Shown: positions 30,952-40,660, numbered from the stretch's first letter. The stretch is DNA of 41,072 nt from Candidatus Peregrinibacteria bacterium CG2_30_44_17 (GCA_001873565.1 MNZJ01000023.1:1-41072); one strand, 5' to 3'. The notes: a model not told the origin generated them from the sequence alone. Program-made: numbers and translations.

Positions 30952-33705
30952 TTAGGCTGCTGACTTGGCAAGGTCCTCTGGTAGGAAAGGATTATCAGTT
31001 GTCGCCATCTCCATAGCGGGACCAACCAAATACCCTAATGCAAAAGTTCTGAAAAATCTCTCTGAGTGATCTGCGAAATGCCTTGTAATATCAGCGAAGC
31101 TCATGCCTAGAGTTATAAGCGTTTTAAGTTCTCTGACAAAAGCTCTGAAATGCGGTGAATTGCCAATCGTACTCTCTCCGCCGCCAAAAATCGCGAACCA
31201 GATAGACACGTATTTTATTATAAGAAACTTATCGAACATTCTGGCGGAAAGACGCGTTCGTTCTTCTTGAGAAGCGTTACGAGTTTTCAAAATTCCATCC
31301 ATTTGTTCGGCGAGAAGTTGCCATTTCGTAACGACGTTTACATTTTTTGGCATGGTCATCTCGGACTCTTCGATGCCGAATTCTTCCAAAATCGGACCTA
31401 AGAATATGGTCTCGGACAGTTGAGCTGCATGTAGAAGTTGATCGGCCCAGTTATCCGCCACCGCGCTTACTCCGCTATGCATTAAGCCGGAAAGACCTAT
31501 TTTTGAAGCTTCTCCTGCGGAGCGTTGCAATGATTTGCCATGACCGAGATCTACTTCGGCTTTTGTTGGTACGACTTTATCAACGGTATCTCCAATGCCT
31601 ATCAGAACCGGATACGCGTATCTGTTCAAAACTTTTTCAAGCCCTTTCAAGCTAAGCCCTTGTGCGGTAACGACAAACACGGTTTCGGCCAACGTAGGTC
31701 CGACATGCATTTCCCAGTAATCATAACTCAAGGAATCAAGAGCTCTTGGCGAGTGCTCAAGCATCTCTGCGATATGACCAAGCCTCTCAATCATAGAAAT
31801 GCGTCTCTCATTAACACCAGCAGCCTCGTAGTCCCCTCGTGACGCCTCGCCAAGAGAGGTACTCAAGGCGCCTACGCATTGAGATATATGGCCGGCTGAC
31901 CGGTCACCTTGTTTCAGAGCTTTCATCAAGCTATTCACAGCATCAAGTTCAGTGCGAGACAACGATTCGTCCTCCTGAGTTCCGGCAACATGACTATTAC
32001 CGAGCGCTATAAGTTCATTTTGTATCACGCTCTCCAAATCCTGACATGCTCGTCTCACAAGCGACATATCTTCCTCGCATCCGGCAATACCGCGAGGTAT
32101 ATTCATGCCTCCTCCAGAAGCAGCTTTCAAAATATTGGTGATGTTGTTCAAAATACCTGTAATTATACTGAATCTCGCCCCGGAATTTCTTTCCAAGCCA
32201 ACTACGCCGGCAACAAAGTTAAAAATCGAAGAGATGAAAAAATTAACGGAATGCCTTAGCGTCGAAGTATTAAGAAGAGTACCTGTGTCGACGCCCAATC
32301 TTTGCGCGACAAGGCGCGTCTCGGCAATCCCATTCAAGCAGGACAAGAGGTAATTAACAGTCGCGGTCTTTATCATTTCATCAGCACCAAAGCTCTGGTA
32401 CGATCCGACAAGTGCCGGGGCTACATCCGCAAGTCCTTGGGTTACGTCCATTGTAGATGACATCATCCCAAGTCCCAGATTGGCAAAAAAAGCTTCTCCT
32501 GCTTTTGACAAATCTTCGGAAGAGCACGGGGCGTCTTTGTCGGCACGAGCAGCGCAAAAATTAATCAAAGCTTCTTGTACGCGTGGATTGTCGGTAATCT
32601 TACCTTCCTTCAAAGCATTTTCTATCTCGGAAGCGGAATACCGATTCAAGGATTCGAATAATCTCCTGCAAACAGGAAGTGCCGACTCAAGTCTTATGCG
32701 AGTGAGGTCGGCATTCCCAAAAGCGAATAGCGGAACCTGCATCATGGCTGCCATAAATGGAGCAGGCCCTATGATACGGGTTAACGCATCTATATGAAGT
32801 CCGATTTGGTTCGATACTTGTTCGATTGCGACTTTGTTTCCACTTATGGCAGATTCGCGCGTAACCTCTTGCGAGGAATCAGCTTCCTCTTGTTTGTTCT
32901 CCTCGAATTTTGCGAACAAAGAGCCTTCCGCGTAATCAATGCCATCGGCCGCAGAGGTGAGTAGCGCAATAAGTTCGACCCCAACTTCGGTCTCATGAAT
33001 AACATGATGTGCTTCCTCTTTTTTCTCCTCTCCAAGTCCGCCTGATGCCATATACAGATTGAGTAGCAAAGCCAAGTACAAATTAGGATGCGGGAAGTGG
33101 CCGTTGAAACCATGTTCGGCGTCATATTTACCAACGAGTCTTTCTACGGCTTTAGGGTATTTACCGCCTTTGCCGGCCAGTGCACCTGCTATAGCGGTAG
33201 TGAGTATGGACGAAAAACTTTTGCCCTTATAAGGATCCAGAGAGTCTGAGGCTTTAGCGCCGATTTTTCCGGCCTTGCCTGATAGTTTCTGTACAGCTTG
33301 AATGACGACATTTTCACCTGCAAGACCCATCACCAGATCTATAAAGTTCAATGTAATTAACCAATAAACGCCATCGCTTGATTCCAGATACTTTTCGACA
33401 TGCTCTGGACTATTCGTGATATCTTCCATTACATCATACGCATGAGATGCAATATCTTCGGCAATATCTTCGGCATCATTGCCGCCATCAGCAGAATTCT
33501 TATTTATGCATCCTGCATAAGGAGCGATGATTGTGGCACCAACAGCGCCACCAAGCAACCCCAAAAATCGCCTGCGAGAGAGATTGCGAGAGAGATCAAG
33601 ATCTCCGGAAGATTCTTGGTCCGTCGTAGTTTCGTCGGGATGAGGAGTTAAGAATAAATTTAGTAGTGCAGCCTTCGCTTTCGTAACAAATTCATGTCGT
33701 TCCAT
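30952..33705 (-). CDS. Large Tat-exported lipoprotein, unknown function
   Basis: The 917-residue protein has an unusual export signal. After about 42 polar residues comes the twin-arginine motif LSRRRFLGLLGG, a hydrophobic stretch AVGATIIAP and the lipobox YAGC (Cys near 66). It is therefore predicted to be folded in the cytoplasm, exported by Tat and lipid-anchored. The mature protein is mostly predicted helix with many hydrophobic or glycine-rich segments (for example GKAGKIGAKASDS, AIAGALAGKGGKY, GLGMMSSTMDVTQGLADVAP), perhaps amphipathic bundles. I recognise no family and no catalytic motif. The start is ATG at 33705. It is not clearly linked to its upstream neighbour ctpA, which lies beyond a short gap on the same strand. 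Confidence 0.75.
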   Translation of the reverse strand: MERHEFVTKAKAALLNLFLTPHPDETTTDQESSGDLDLSRNLSRRRFLGLLGGAVGATIIAPYAGCINKNSADGGNDAEDIAEDIASHAYDVMEDITNSPEHVEKYLESSDGVYWLITLNFIDLVMGLAGENVVIQAVQKLSGKAGKIGAKASDSLDPYKGKSFSSILTTAIAGALAGKGGKYPKAVERLVGKYDAEHGFNGHFPHPNLYLALLLNLYMASGGLGEEKKEEAHHVIHETEVGVELIALLTSAADGIDYAEGSLFAKFEENKQEEADSSQEVTRESAISGNKVAIEQVSNQIGLHIDALTRIIGPAPFMAAMMQVPLFAFGNADLTRIRLESALPVCRRLFESLNRYSASEIENALKEGKITDNPRVQEALINFCAARADKDAPCSSEDLSKAGEAFFANLGLGMMSSTMDVTQGLADVAPALVGSYQSFGADEMIKTATVNYLLSCLNGIAETRLVAQRLGVDTGTLLNTSTLRHSVNFFISSIFNFVAGVVGLERNSGARFSIITGILNNITNILKAASGGGMNIPRGIAGCEEDMSLVRRACQDLESVIQNELIALGNSHVAGTQEDESLSRTELDAVNSLMKALKQGDRSAGHISQCVGALSTSLGEASRGDYEAAGVNERRISMIERLGHIAEMLEHSPRALDSLSYDYWEMHVGPTLAETVFVVTAQGLSLKGLEKVLNRYAYPVLIGIGDTVDKVVPTKAEVDLGHGKSLQRSAGEASKIGLSGLMHSGVSAVADNWADQLLHAAQLSETIFLGPILEEFGIEESEMTMPKNVNVVTKWQLLAEQMDGILKTRNASQEERTRLSARMFDKFLIIKYVSIWFAIFGGGESTIGNSPHFRAFVRELKTLITLGMSFADITRHFADHSERFFRTFALGYLVGPAMEMATTDNPFLPEDLAKSAA

Positions 33706-33785
33706 AACTGATTTTTTTTGGAAAAAATTAAGTACGCATAATATACCTAAATGGGAATAAAATCAATACCAACTATTTTTTTGGG

Positions 33786-35000
33786 CTACCTCCCTTCCAA
33801 GTAAGATACAGCTGCATCGAGCTGCTCATCTCCCTCGGTGTCGTAGTCAGGTTCGACCAATATATCAGGAGTTATCCCTGTGTCGTCGATGCTTCTTCCG
33901 GCCGGGGTATACCATTTGGCTATAGTCATCTTGAGGCTTGCTCCTCCGGGCAGGTCGTCAATGATTTGCACACTGCCTTTGCCAAAGGTTTGTTCACCCA
34001 TGATTATGCCGGATTGGTAGTCCTGAATAGCTCCGGCAACGATTTCGGAAGCTGAAGCAGATCCATCGTTAACCAAGACAACTAACGGGATGCCGCTAAG
34101 CTTAGCACTGCCCGAGGTATAATGAGCTTCGTCCAAGGATTCATCTCTCATCTTGACTGTAACGGCCTTTTCTTGCCCATCTATGATCTCGGACAGCATG
34201 TCTACGGCAGTCTCGAGATAACCTCCACCGTTATTTCTGACATCCAGAATTATTCCGGAAACGTCGTCTAGCAAGGCCTCATTCACAGCTTTCTGGAATT
34301 CATTAGCGGTGTTATCGCCAAACTGATAGATGTTGATGTGAGCTATATCAGAGTTTTCGCCTACCAGTTCAAAATCAACACTACTGACTTCGACTTTTGC
34401 TCTTACTATGTTGTAAACCAAGTAATCGTCTTCCCCATCCCTTATAATTGTAAGCTCGACAGATGTCCCTGCTTCTCCGCGAATCTTCATAACAGCCTCC
34501 AAGACAGTCATATCGGAAGCGTGCTCACCATCTATGAGATAAATAGTATCTCCAGGCAAAAGATACTCATCGGCAGGAGCACCTTTTATTGGAGAGATAA
34601 CAATCAGTCTTCCATCTTCTACGGTAAGTTCGGCGCCAATACCTTCGAGCTCGCCGCCCATATTTTCCATGAAATCGGAAGTCTCTTCCGGAGTCATGAA
34701 ATCGGTATAAGGATCCCCTAGGGCATCAACCATCCCGTCTATGGCGCCATAAATCATATCTTCATCATTAAGCACGGTAACGTCTATATAAGAATCATCT
34801 AGCATCGCCCACACATCCCAAAACAAATCTATGTTCATCTGCTCGTCGGTAGTTTCGGCCTCATCAGCCTCATAGTTCTGGAATGTATTATCTTCGGCTA
34901 CGTCATAATAGAAATAAGCTCCGGTCCATCCGGTCATAAGTATAATAAGGACGGATAGGAATCTGGAAACAAGACTTTTCTTATTATAGTAATATTTCAT
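33786..35000 (-). CDS. Carboxyl-terminal processing protease, S41 family
   Basis: A membrane-anchored serine protease of the CtpA/Prc type acting outside the membrane on protein C-termini. From ATG 34998-35000 (MKYYYNKKSLVSRFLSVLII) it is 404 residues: signal anchor (about 8-28), N-terminal helical part with YGAIDGMVDALGDPYTDFM, PDZ domain (about 100-185, LEGIGAELTVEDGRLIVISP, GAPADEYLLPGDTI), then the catalytic core GIILDVRNNGGGYL, nucleophile VNDGSASASEIVAGA and general base FGKGSVQ. Catalytic Ser and Lys are both present. The frame opens at 35039, but the extra 13 residues precede a good anchor and look non-coding. Confidence 0.93.
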   Translation of the reverse strand: MKYYYNKKSLVSRFLSVLIILMTGWTGAYFYYDVAEDNTFQNYEADEAETTDEQMNIDLFWDVWAMLDDSYIDVTVLNDEDMIYGAIDGMVDALGDPYTDFMTPEETSDFMENMGGELEGIGAELTVEDGRLIVISPIKGAPADEYLLPGDTIYLIDGEHASDMTVLEAVMKIRGEAGTSVELTIIRDGEDDYLVYNIVRAKVEVSSVDFELVGENSDIAHINIYQFGDNTANEFQKAVNEALLDDVSGIILDVRNNGGGYLETAVDMLSEIIDGQEKAVTVKMRDESLDEAHYTSGSAKLSGIPLVVLVNDGSASASEIVAGAIQDYQSGIIMGEQTFGKGSVQIIDDLPGGASLKMTIAKWYTPAGRSIDDTGITPDILVEPDYDTEGDEQLDAAVSYLEGR

Positions 35001-35086
35001 TTGGTTTTGGTTATTTGCGATGCACAGAATACCAAACAAAAGAGAGTTTTGCGATGCGAAACCATCTCTCTGCTGTCTGCGCCTTG

Positions 35087-35114
35087 TCTACAGTCTACAG
35101 TCTACAGTCTACAG
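35087..35114. repeat. Four perfect 7-bp tandem repeats
   Basis: TCTACAG repeated four times without a mismatch. The stop codon of the YmdB gene (35109-35111, minus strand) lies in the last copy, so the array forms the gene's immediate 3' flank. Probably slippage-prone simple sequence; copy number could vary between strains. Confidence 0.9.
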
Positions 35115-35900
35115 AACAACCTCCCGCAAAATCTGCTCGACCTTGACGGTCTTACCGCCTTCAATCTCAAAATATACTGCGCCAAAAACAGCAGGACCAT
35201 CATCAGCGATCTCATGTTTCACAGGCATCTGAGAGAGAAAATTCTTGAGTATCTCCTCTTTATTAACTCCGATAACGCCATACTTAATTCCGACCATCCC
35301 AACATCTGTGATATATCCAGTGCCGCCTGGCAAGATCTGAGAATCGGCAGTAGGTATATGAGTATGTGTGCCGACAATGGCGCTGACTTTTCCATCAAGA
35401 TAGTGTCCTAGAGCAACTTTTTCACTCGTAGCTTCGGCATGAAAATCAACAAAAATTCCATCGAGGTGTTCATGCGCGGTGTCAGCCAAGATTTTATCGA
35501 TTGTGCGAAAAGGACAGTCGTAATCACTATGCATAAAAACTCTCCCCTCAAGATTGACGACGAGTAGCCTCTTCATCATAGCCGTCTCCAGGATGCGCCA
35601 ACCACGACCGGGATTGTCTGGAGGAAAATTCGCAGGACGAATTACGTGCGGATCTTTCTCATCCATTCGACTCATAATACTCCGCTGTTGCCATATATGG
35701 TTGCCGGAAGTAAAAAAATTAATGCCGGCTTTAAGCATCTCATCCATATGCTCAGAGCTCATGCCCTTGCCATGGGATAGGTTCTCTCCATTTGCAATTA
35801 CGAGATCAGGATTAAGCTCCTTCTTAAGCTGCGGCAAAATCTCACGAGTAGCCTCGCGCCCAGGTTCACCGACGATATCTCCGATAAAAATAATTCTCAT
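35109..35900 (-). CDS. ymdB: YmdB-family metallophosphoesterase
   Basis: The 263-residue protein matches the YmdB family throughout: IIFIGDIVGEPGREATREIL, DLVIANGENLSHGKG, FFTSGNHIWQQ, VIRPANFPPDNPGRGW, VDFHAEATSEKVALGHYLDGK, AIVGTHTHIPTADSQILPGGT and YITDVGMVG. Asp, Asn, His and Glu residues of the two-metal site are intact. In Bacillus the enzyme hydrolyses 2',3'-cyclic nucleotides and influences RNA turnover and biofilm formation; its role in CPR is untested. The gene lies between uvrD and ctpA, on the same strand, and is probably co-transcribed with uvrD, whose stop is 59 bases upstream. Confidence 0.93.
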   Translation of the reverse strand: MRIIFIGDIVGEPGREATREILPQLKKELNPDLVIANGENLSHGKGMSSEHMDEMLKAGINFFTSGNHIWQQRSIMSRMDEKDPHVIRPANFPPDNPGRGWRILETAMMKRLLVVNLEGRVFMHSDYDCPFRTIDKILADTAHEHLDGIFVDFHAEATSEKVALGHYLDGKVSAIVGTHTHIPTADSQILPGGTGYITDVGMVGIKYGVIGVNKEEILKNFLSQMPVKHEIADDGPAVFGAVYFEIEGGKTVKVEQILREVVL

Positions 35901-35958
35901 AATTGTAAACAGTGTATCAGCTTATTCGCCTAGCTTCCAGAAACAAACGAATAAAATC

Positions 35959-38169
35959 CTATATCCTACTAATCGGCGCCACGCTTGCAGCCAGCTTTTT
36001 AATCCCTATCCTAGGATCTTTGAAAGCGACAGTGATAACCCCTCCAGCAACGGCGGTAATAATGCCCTCCCCCCAAATTTTATGAGAGATTCGATCTCCA
36101 ATAGCAAGATCGGCAAGTTCTTGGTTTTCATCTTCATAAGGGATAGGCTGAGCACCAAATTCGTCCATCATAGGAACGCTGATGCCACCATGATTCCTGG
36201 CAACAAGTTCCTCCGGCAAGTCCATAAGGAACTGTGATGGCGAATTGGACTTATAATCTCCATAAAGCATTCTCTCCTCGGCATACAGAAGGAATAGGTC
36301 ATCAATGGCGCGTGTCATACCTACGTACATAAGCCTGCGCTCTTCCTCCATTTCTTGAGGATCAAGAAGACTCCTTGAATGAGGAAAAACCCCTTCCTCA
36401 AGTCCGCATATAAAAACACATGGGAATTCCAGTCCCTTAGCTCCATGCAGAGTCATCAAGGTTACGGCATTGTCTCTCTCGTCGAGAGTATCGATATCTG
36501 CAATAAGGGAAACTTCCTCCAAAAAAGTTCCAAGAGATATACTCGGTTCAAGTCTATCGTATTTACTAGCAACGGATATAAGCTCAAGCACATTCTCGTA
36601 ACGTATCTCGCCTTCTTCGGAGCCATCAAGAAGCATATTCTTGTAGCCACTCGCCATAAGGATATGCTTGATAACGGCGCTTGCCGTACCGATTTGGTTT
36701 TCACGATGCCCAGCATTGATAATAGATACAAATTTAGAAATAGCATCTCGCTTGCCTACCGGCAGTTCGCTCACAATTTCAATATCTTCAAAAACACTCC
36801 ACAAGCTTTGTTGTCTGATGTTTGCCGCTTCCTGACAAACTTCGATAGTTTTGGCTCCAATACTTCGGGCTGGAATATTGAGTATGCGGAGTAGGCTGAC
36901 GGTGTCATGAGGATTGTTAACAACTCTAAGATAAGCAATCAGGTCCTTGATCTCTTTTCTCTGATAAAATTTCACACCACCAATGATCCGATAAGGTATT
37001 CCGTATCTCATAAGCACCTCTTCCAGTACACGCGACTGAGCATTGGTTCGATACAAAACAGTAAAATTACTAAAATCAGGAGTTTCATATCCTCGTATCC
37101 TATCCTCTATTTCGCCGGCAATCATCTCGGCTTCGTCGCGTTCGTTGCGAGCCATCCAGATGCGAATATGTTCGCCACCTTCACGCTTAGTCCACATCTT
37201 CTTATCTTTTCTCTTCTGATTTTTGATAATAACACTATGAGCCGCGTCGAGAATAACAGGGGTGGAACGATAATTTTGTTCAAGCAGAATCACCTTCGCA
37301 TCGCTATAATCTTTTTCAAAATCCAAAATATTCTGCATGTTAGCACCGCGCCATGAATAGATGGACTGATCGCTGTCGCCAACAACGCAAATATTACGAT
37401 ATTTATCGGCAAGGAGCTTCACGAGAGTGTATTGAGCGTGATTTGTATCTTGGTACTCATCTACGAGAATGAACCTAAACTTCTCCTGATATTTGTCCAA
37501 AACATCTGGAAACTGATTAAAAATATTAACAGTCTGCATAATCAAATCATCAAAATCCATAGCCTGATTTTGCCTCAGCCTTTTCTGATACTCTTTGTAA
37601 ACTTCCGCAACCTTTTCGGTGAAATAATTGTGCCCTTGATGCTCATACTCTTCCCATCCGATAAGTTGATTCTTGGCTCCGGAAATATGAGACAAAACAG
37701 CCTTTGGGTTGACCTTGGTACTGTCAAAAGCGAGATGTTTCATGACCTGCTTTACAAGTACCTCGCTATCAGTCGCGTCATAAATAGTGAAACTGTTCTC
37801 ATAGCCAAGTAAGTGTCCCTCTTTTCGCAAAATTCTCACGCAAATTGAGTGAAAAGTACCCATCGAAGGCAGGCTATATCCACGCAAGCTAGCCGCATCC
37901 ATATCACTGTCTTGCATAGCTGCAGCCTCATCAGGATGTAGAAGCTTAAAAACCCTCTTAAGCATTTCTCCTGCAGCTTTATTAGTAAAAGTCACTGCGA
38001 GAATATTCCACGGTGGCACTTTCATATGGCGGATCAGGTAGGCTATCCTGTGAGTCAACGCCCTGGTTTTGCCCGATCCGGCACCTGCAATTATCAAGAC
38101 AGGTCCGTGTGTAGTAGTCACAGCCTCTGTCTGTTTTTCATTTAGATTTTCAAGAATTGAGTCGTTCAT
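35959..38169 (-). CDS. UvrD/PcrA-type superfamily 1A DNA helicase
   Basis: A 3'-5' helicase of the UvrD/PcrA/Rep group for repair, replication-fork rescue and removal of RecA. From ATG 38167-38169 (MNDSILENLNEKQTEAV) it is 736 residues. Motifs in order: Q-motif LNEKQTEAV, Walker A GAGSGKTRALTHR, LAVTFTNKAAGEM, Walker B VDEYQDTNHAQY, GDSDQSIYSWRGAN, LEQNYRST, FTVLYRTNAQSR, VTLMTLHGAKGLEF and MYVGMTRAIDDLF. The C-terminal tail ends in the Tudor-like GDRISHKIWGEGIITAVAGG typical of PcrA (polymerase contact). The frame is open to 38199, but the extra ten residues are not family-like. Confidence 0.95.
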   Translation of the reverse strand: MNDSILENLNEKQTEAVTTTHGPVLIIAGAGSGKTRALTHRIAYLIRHMKVPPWNILAVTFTNKAAGEMLKRVFKLLHPDEAAAMQDSDMDAASLRGYSLPSMGTFHSICVRILRKEGHLLGYENSFTIYDATDSEVLVKQVMKHLAFDSTKVNPKAVLSHISGAKNQLIGWEEYEHQGHNYFTEKVAEVYKEYQKRLRQNQAMDFDDLIMQTVNIFNQFPDVLDKYQEKFRFILVDEYQDTNHAQYTLVKLLADKYRNICVVGDSDQSIYSWRGANMQNILDFEKDYSDAKVILLEQNYRSTPVILDAAHSVIIKNQKRKDKKMWTKREGGEHIRIWMARNERDEAEMIAGEIEDRIRGYETPDFSNFTVLYRTNAQSRVLEEVLMRYGIPYRIIGGVKFYQRKEIKDLIAYLRVVNNPHDTVSLLRILNIPARSIGAKTIEVCQEAANIRQQSLWSVFEDIEIVSELPVGKRDAISKFVSIINAGHRENQIGTASAVIKHILMASGYKNMLLDGSEEGEIRYENVLELISVASKYDRLEPSISLGTFLEEVSLIADIDTLDERDNAVTLMTLHGAKGLEFPCVFICGLEEGVFPHSRSLLDPQEMEEERRLMYVGMTRAIDDLFLLYAEERMLYGDYKSNSPSQFLMDLPEELVARNHGGISVPMMDEFGAQPIPYEDENQELADLAIGDRISHKIWGEGIITAVAGGVITVAFKDPRIGIKKLAASVAPISRI

Positions 38170-38250
38170 AGGAATGCCAGTATATAAAAAAACAAGCACC
38201 TAGGGAAACTATTTTCGGTTCGCCAGATAGCTAAAAGCCTCTAAAAATGG

Positions 38251-38256
38251 TATAAT
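38251..38256 (+). promoter_or_regulatory. TATAAT -10 box of a leaderless transcript
   Basis: A perfect TATAAT ends eight bases before the ATG at 38265, so the mRNA should begin at or next to the start codon. No good -35 is seen. It lies between the divergent uvrD and the 69-residue gene. Confidence 0.6.
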
Positions 38257-38264
38257 TAACGGAT

Positions 38265-38474
38265 ATGGCTGAATCTAAAATCAAACAATTAGTAGAGAAC
38301 GCAGCTTTTTTGACACAAGATCAGAAAGCAAAAATGCTACGCCTGACTGCCAAAATGACTCCGGAAAAACTCACACAGATAGAACAGTTTTTCGAGAACA
38401 CGCAAAGAGACATAGCAGATATGATTCGTGTCCAGAATGCAAAAAGACAAAAAATAACCTCGAAAAATGGTTAA
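38265..38474 (+). CDS. Small helical protein, unknown
   Basis: The 69-residue, highly charged, predicted all-helical protein (KIKQLVENAAFLTQDQKAKM, LTAKMTPEKLTQIEQFFENT) has a basic C-terminus (NAKRQKITSKNG) and no membrane segment. I do not recognise a family. The leaderless-type promoter argues that it is a real gene. It overlaps the next gene by eight bases, so the two are translationally coupled and probably act together. Confidence 0.7.
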   Translation: MAESKIKQLVENAAFLTQDQKAKMLRLTAKMTPEKLTQIEQFFENTQRDIADMIRVQNAKRQKITSKNG

Positions 38475-39423
38475 TGAAATGCCAAACAAAATGGATTATG
38501 GAGATGATGCTCGGACGGAGCTAAGTAAACTGCACATGGCGATCATGGGTAATGAAGATCTCGAAGAAACAGAAAAAAGCAAATTAATACAAGCAACTGA
38601 CGAGGTAATTGATGCTCAGAGGGAGCAGAGTGGTCGTGAGATACAAGCCTTTGAAGAGGCGGACGCAAGCCTTTTCCGAGATAAATTCAAACAAGAACAG
38701 CGCGAACTTAGAGCTCTTATAATCAGTTTGACCGAAGGCATAGATGCACAATTGGCCGTTGCAAGCGACTTCGGAAGCATAACTGATGAAGAGTTTGCGG
38801 AGCTCTACGGTGAAATAGACGGACTGGTGCCTCTTCGGGAAGATGAAGGGAATGCATACGACAGACCTGAAGCTGAAGAATGGAGAAGAACTAAGGTTAA
38901 AGAAGGATACAATCCGACGGAAGTTAGAGAATCGTCAGTCGCAATGGCCGGAGGAGGTACGATAACGGGATACAGCCCAACAGCACCTGATCAAGCTAGA
39001 GATGCATTGCTTTGGGTGAGAGATACATTGCTGTTGACGCCGGGAACAGAGGGGACGGCGGAAATGATGGATGCCCTGATTTTTGGAGAAATGGCTAGGG
39101 ATGTAGCAAGGAAGCAGTACGCTGCAATAGGTTTAACAGGGGCTGATTTGGAACGCGCCGTTGATATATCTCAAAAATCGTTCCCTCAGGCGCTCAAGGA
39201 TGATTGGTCAAGCGCGGCAGTCTATCTGGTTTCGGTTATGTTTGCTATGCTTGGAGGCAATGTGATGAAGGGTATACTTGAGCATGGAATATTAAAGCTG
39301 GGACTGGGGTCAACATTACGTCCAATTTTCGGCAATGCCGTAGAGAAAATACTTAGTGAAGCTGGAGAAGGTGGACTGGAAATGATTGAATCCGAAATAA
39401 AAAGCAGACTGGAAGCAGAGTAA
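38467..39423 (+). CDS. Unknown protein, helical, coupled to the preceding small gene
   Basis: The 318-residue protein has an N-terminal half that is acidic and coiled-coil-like (about 10-105, EETEKSKLIQATDEVIDAQR, DKFKQEQRELRALIISLTEG). A glycine-rich break follows (about 155-170, SVAMAGGGTITGYSP). The C-terminal half is helical with one clear hydrophobic stretch (about 255-270, AAVYLVSVMFAMLGGNVMKG) and ends GGLEMIESEIKSRLEAE. No signal peptide and no catalytic motif. The same charged-helix composition in the 69-residue partner suggests a complex. ATG at 38467 is preferred; a second Met is five codons on. Confidence 0.7.
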   Translation: MVNEMPNKMDYGDDARTELSKLHMAIMGNEDLEETEKSKLIQATDEVIDAQREQSGREIQAFEEADASLFRDKFKQEQRELRALIISLTEGIDAQLAVASDFGSITDEEFAELYGEIDGLVPLREDEGNAYDRPEAEEWRRTKVKEGYNPTEVRESSVAMAGGGTITGYSPTAPDQARDALLWVRDTLLLTPGTEGTAEMMDALIFGEMARDVARKQYAAIGLTGADLERAVDISQKSFPQALKDDWSSAAVYLVSVMFAMLGGNVMKGILEHGILKLGLGSTLRPIFGNAVEKILSEAGEGGLEMIESEIKSRLEAE

Positions 39424-39457
39424 TGTGAACAGGCCCTAAAGAGCTGGAAGAAGCATT

Positions 39458-40660
39458 TTACTTCTCGATAACCAACTTCGTTCCGACTTCGCTGAATGCG
39501 AATACTTTCTCGGAATCATCAGGAAGCTGTCTTATGCATCCATGACTTACCGGTGTGCCAATATGTTCTAGAGCCTCGTACCAGAATGCTCCACCGTCAT
39601 TAGCAAGATAAGGCAGCGCATGTAGGCCGTGTCCGACAGATGTAAATCCCATCCAATTCGGCATGTAATAATGAGGCCATGCTCCGCCAATGCGAAGCTC
39701 CTGTTTATTAAGGATGTAGTAAGTTCCGGTAGGCGTAGGGGTATCCCACGCACCTGAACTCATAGGAAGTGACCAGATCATAGTCTCTCCAACATAGAGT
39801 TGCATCTCTTGATCGGAAAGATCTGCATGGATCCATTTCTCACCCTCTAGGTCGGAACTTTTTGTTGAAAATGAAACGATATCCATGATGCCTGCATCAA
39901 CATCATCTGTAATGCCCATCTTAATATCCACCTCCGCAAGTGCTTCATCCATCCATCTCACTCCTTCGGCAACAGGCGCAAAGTACTCTTTGTACCAGAC
40001 GTTTTCCCAGTTACTTTTGCTAGAGAATTTAAAAGTTGCAATATCTTCAGGGTAGACAACAGCCTCTGTCATTTCGATTCTGCTATCATTAAGCCATCCG
40101 GAAACTGCGTACTCGCTACTACCAAAAATACTTGATCTTCCCTCTTCCGCGAAAGTACCAAGGTTCACACTGACTTGGTTCTCGCAGTAATTATTACGGA
40201 ACCATGCGATGTCACCGGTATTAAGTACCTCAACCACGACGTCAAAAACTTGGTCCGGTCCAATAGATTCAGGGACTGTAACGGAGACAACCTCTCCTGC
40301 AAAAGTAGGTTCATCAGGCCCGATATAAAGACACTCGGACATCATGCCCTGTTTCTCCGGCAGATAAATAACATTCTCATCGGCGGCTTGTTCCTCGTCT
40401 GCGGAGTCGTATAGTTGATAGTCTGCGTCATCTACTCTTACCAAGTATATTTGGCGATTTTGCCTGGCTGCGGCATCGTTATTATGGAGCACGCTGGCAT
40501 AGAAATTGTGAGAATGTTTCATGTCGGCACGCGTAAGAACGGCGCTTCCTTTGTTTGCAGTGGCTTGTATCAAAAAAGCCGACATAGTGAATACAAGGAG
40601 TGCAAGCGCAGAGGAAATCACAGTGATTTTTCGGTGCTTTGAGTGGTGACTACTGCTCAT
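39458..40660 (-). CDS. L,D-transpeptidase (YkuD) with N-terminal Ig-like domain
   Basis: The 400-residue exported protein has a basic N-terminus and signal anchor (about 11-32, VISSALALLVFTMSAFLIQA). An Ig-like domain follows (about 100-215, EVVSVTVPESIGPDQVFDV, VVEVLNTGDIAWFRNN), then the C-terminal YkuD domain (about 270-400). That domain contains QEMQLYVGETMIWSLPMSSG, TPTPTGTYYI, the His motif HALPYL and the catalytic SHGCIRQLPDDSE with its Cys. These enzymes make 3-3 peptide cross-links or attach proteins to peptidoglycan. With MurA and MurB this shows a real, remodelled cell wall. It is convergent with the 318-residue gene. Confidence 0.92.
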   Translation of the reverse strand: MSSSHHSKHRKITVISSALALLVFTMSAFLIQATANKGSAVLTRADMKHSHNFYASVLHNNDAAARQNRQIYLVRVDDADYQLYDSADEEQAADENVIYLPEKQGMMSECLYIGPDEPTFAGEVVSVTVPESIGPDQVFDVVVEVLNTGDIAWFRNNYCENQVSVNLGTFAEEGRSSIFGSSEYAVSGWLNDSRIEMTEAVVYPEDIATFKFSSKSNWENVWYKEYFAPVAEGVRWMDEALAEVDIKMGITDDVDAGIMDIVSFSTKSSDLEGEKWIHADLSDQEMQLYVGETMIWSLPMSSGAWDTPTPTGTYYILNKQELRIGGAWPHYYMPNWMGFTSVGHGLHALPYLANDGGAFWYEALEHIGTPVSHGCIRQLPDDSEKVFAFSEVGTKLVIEK

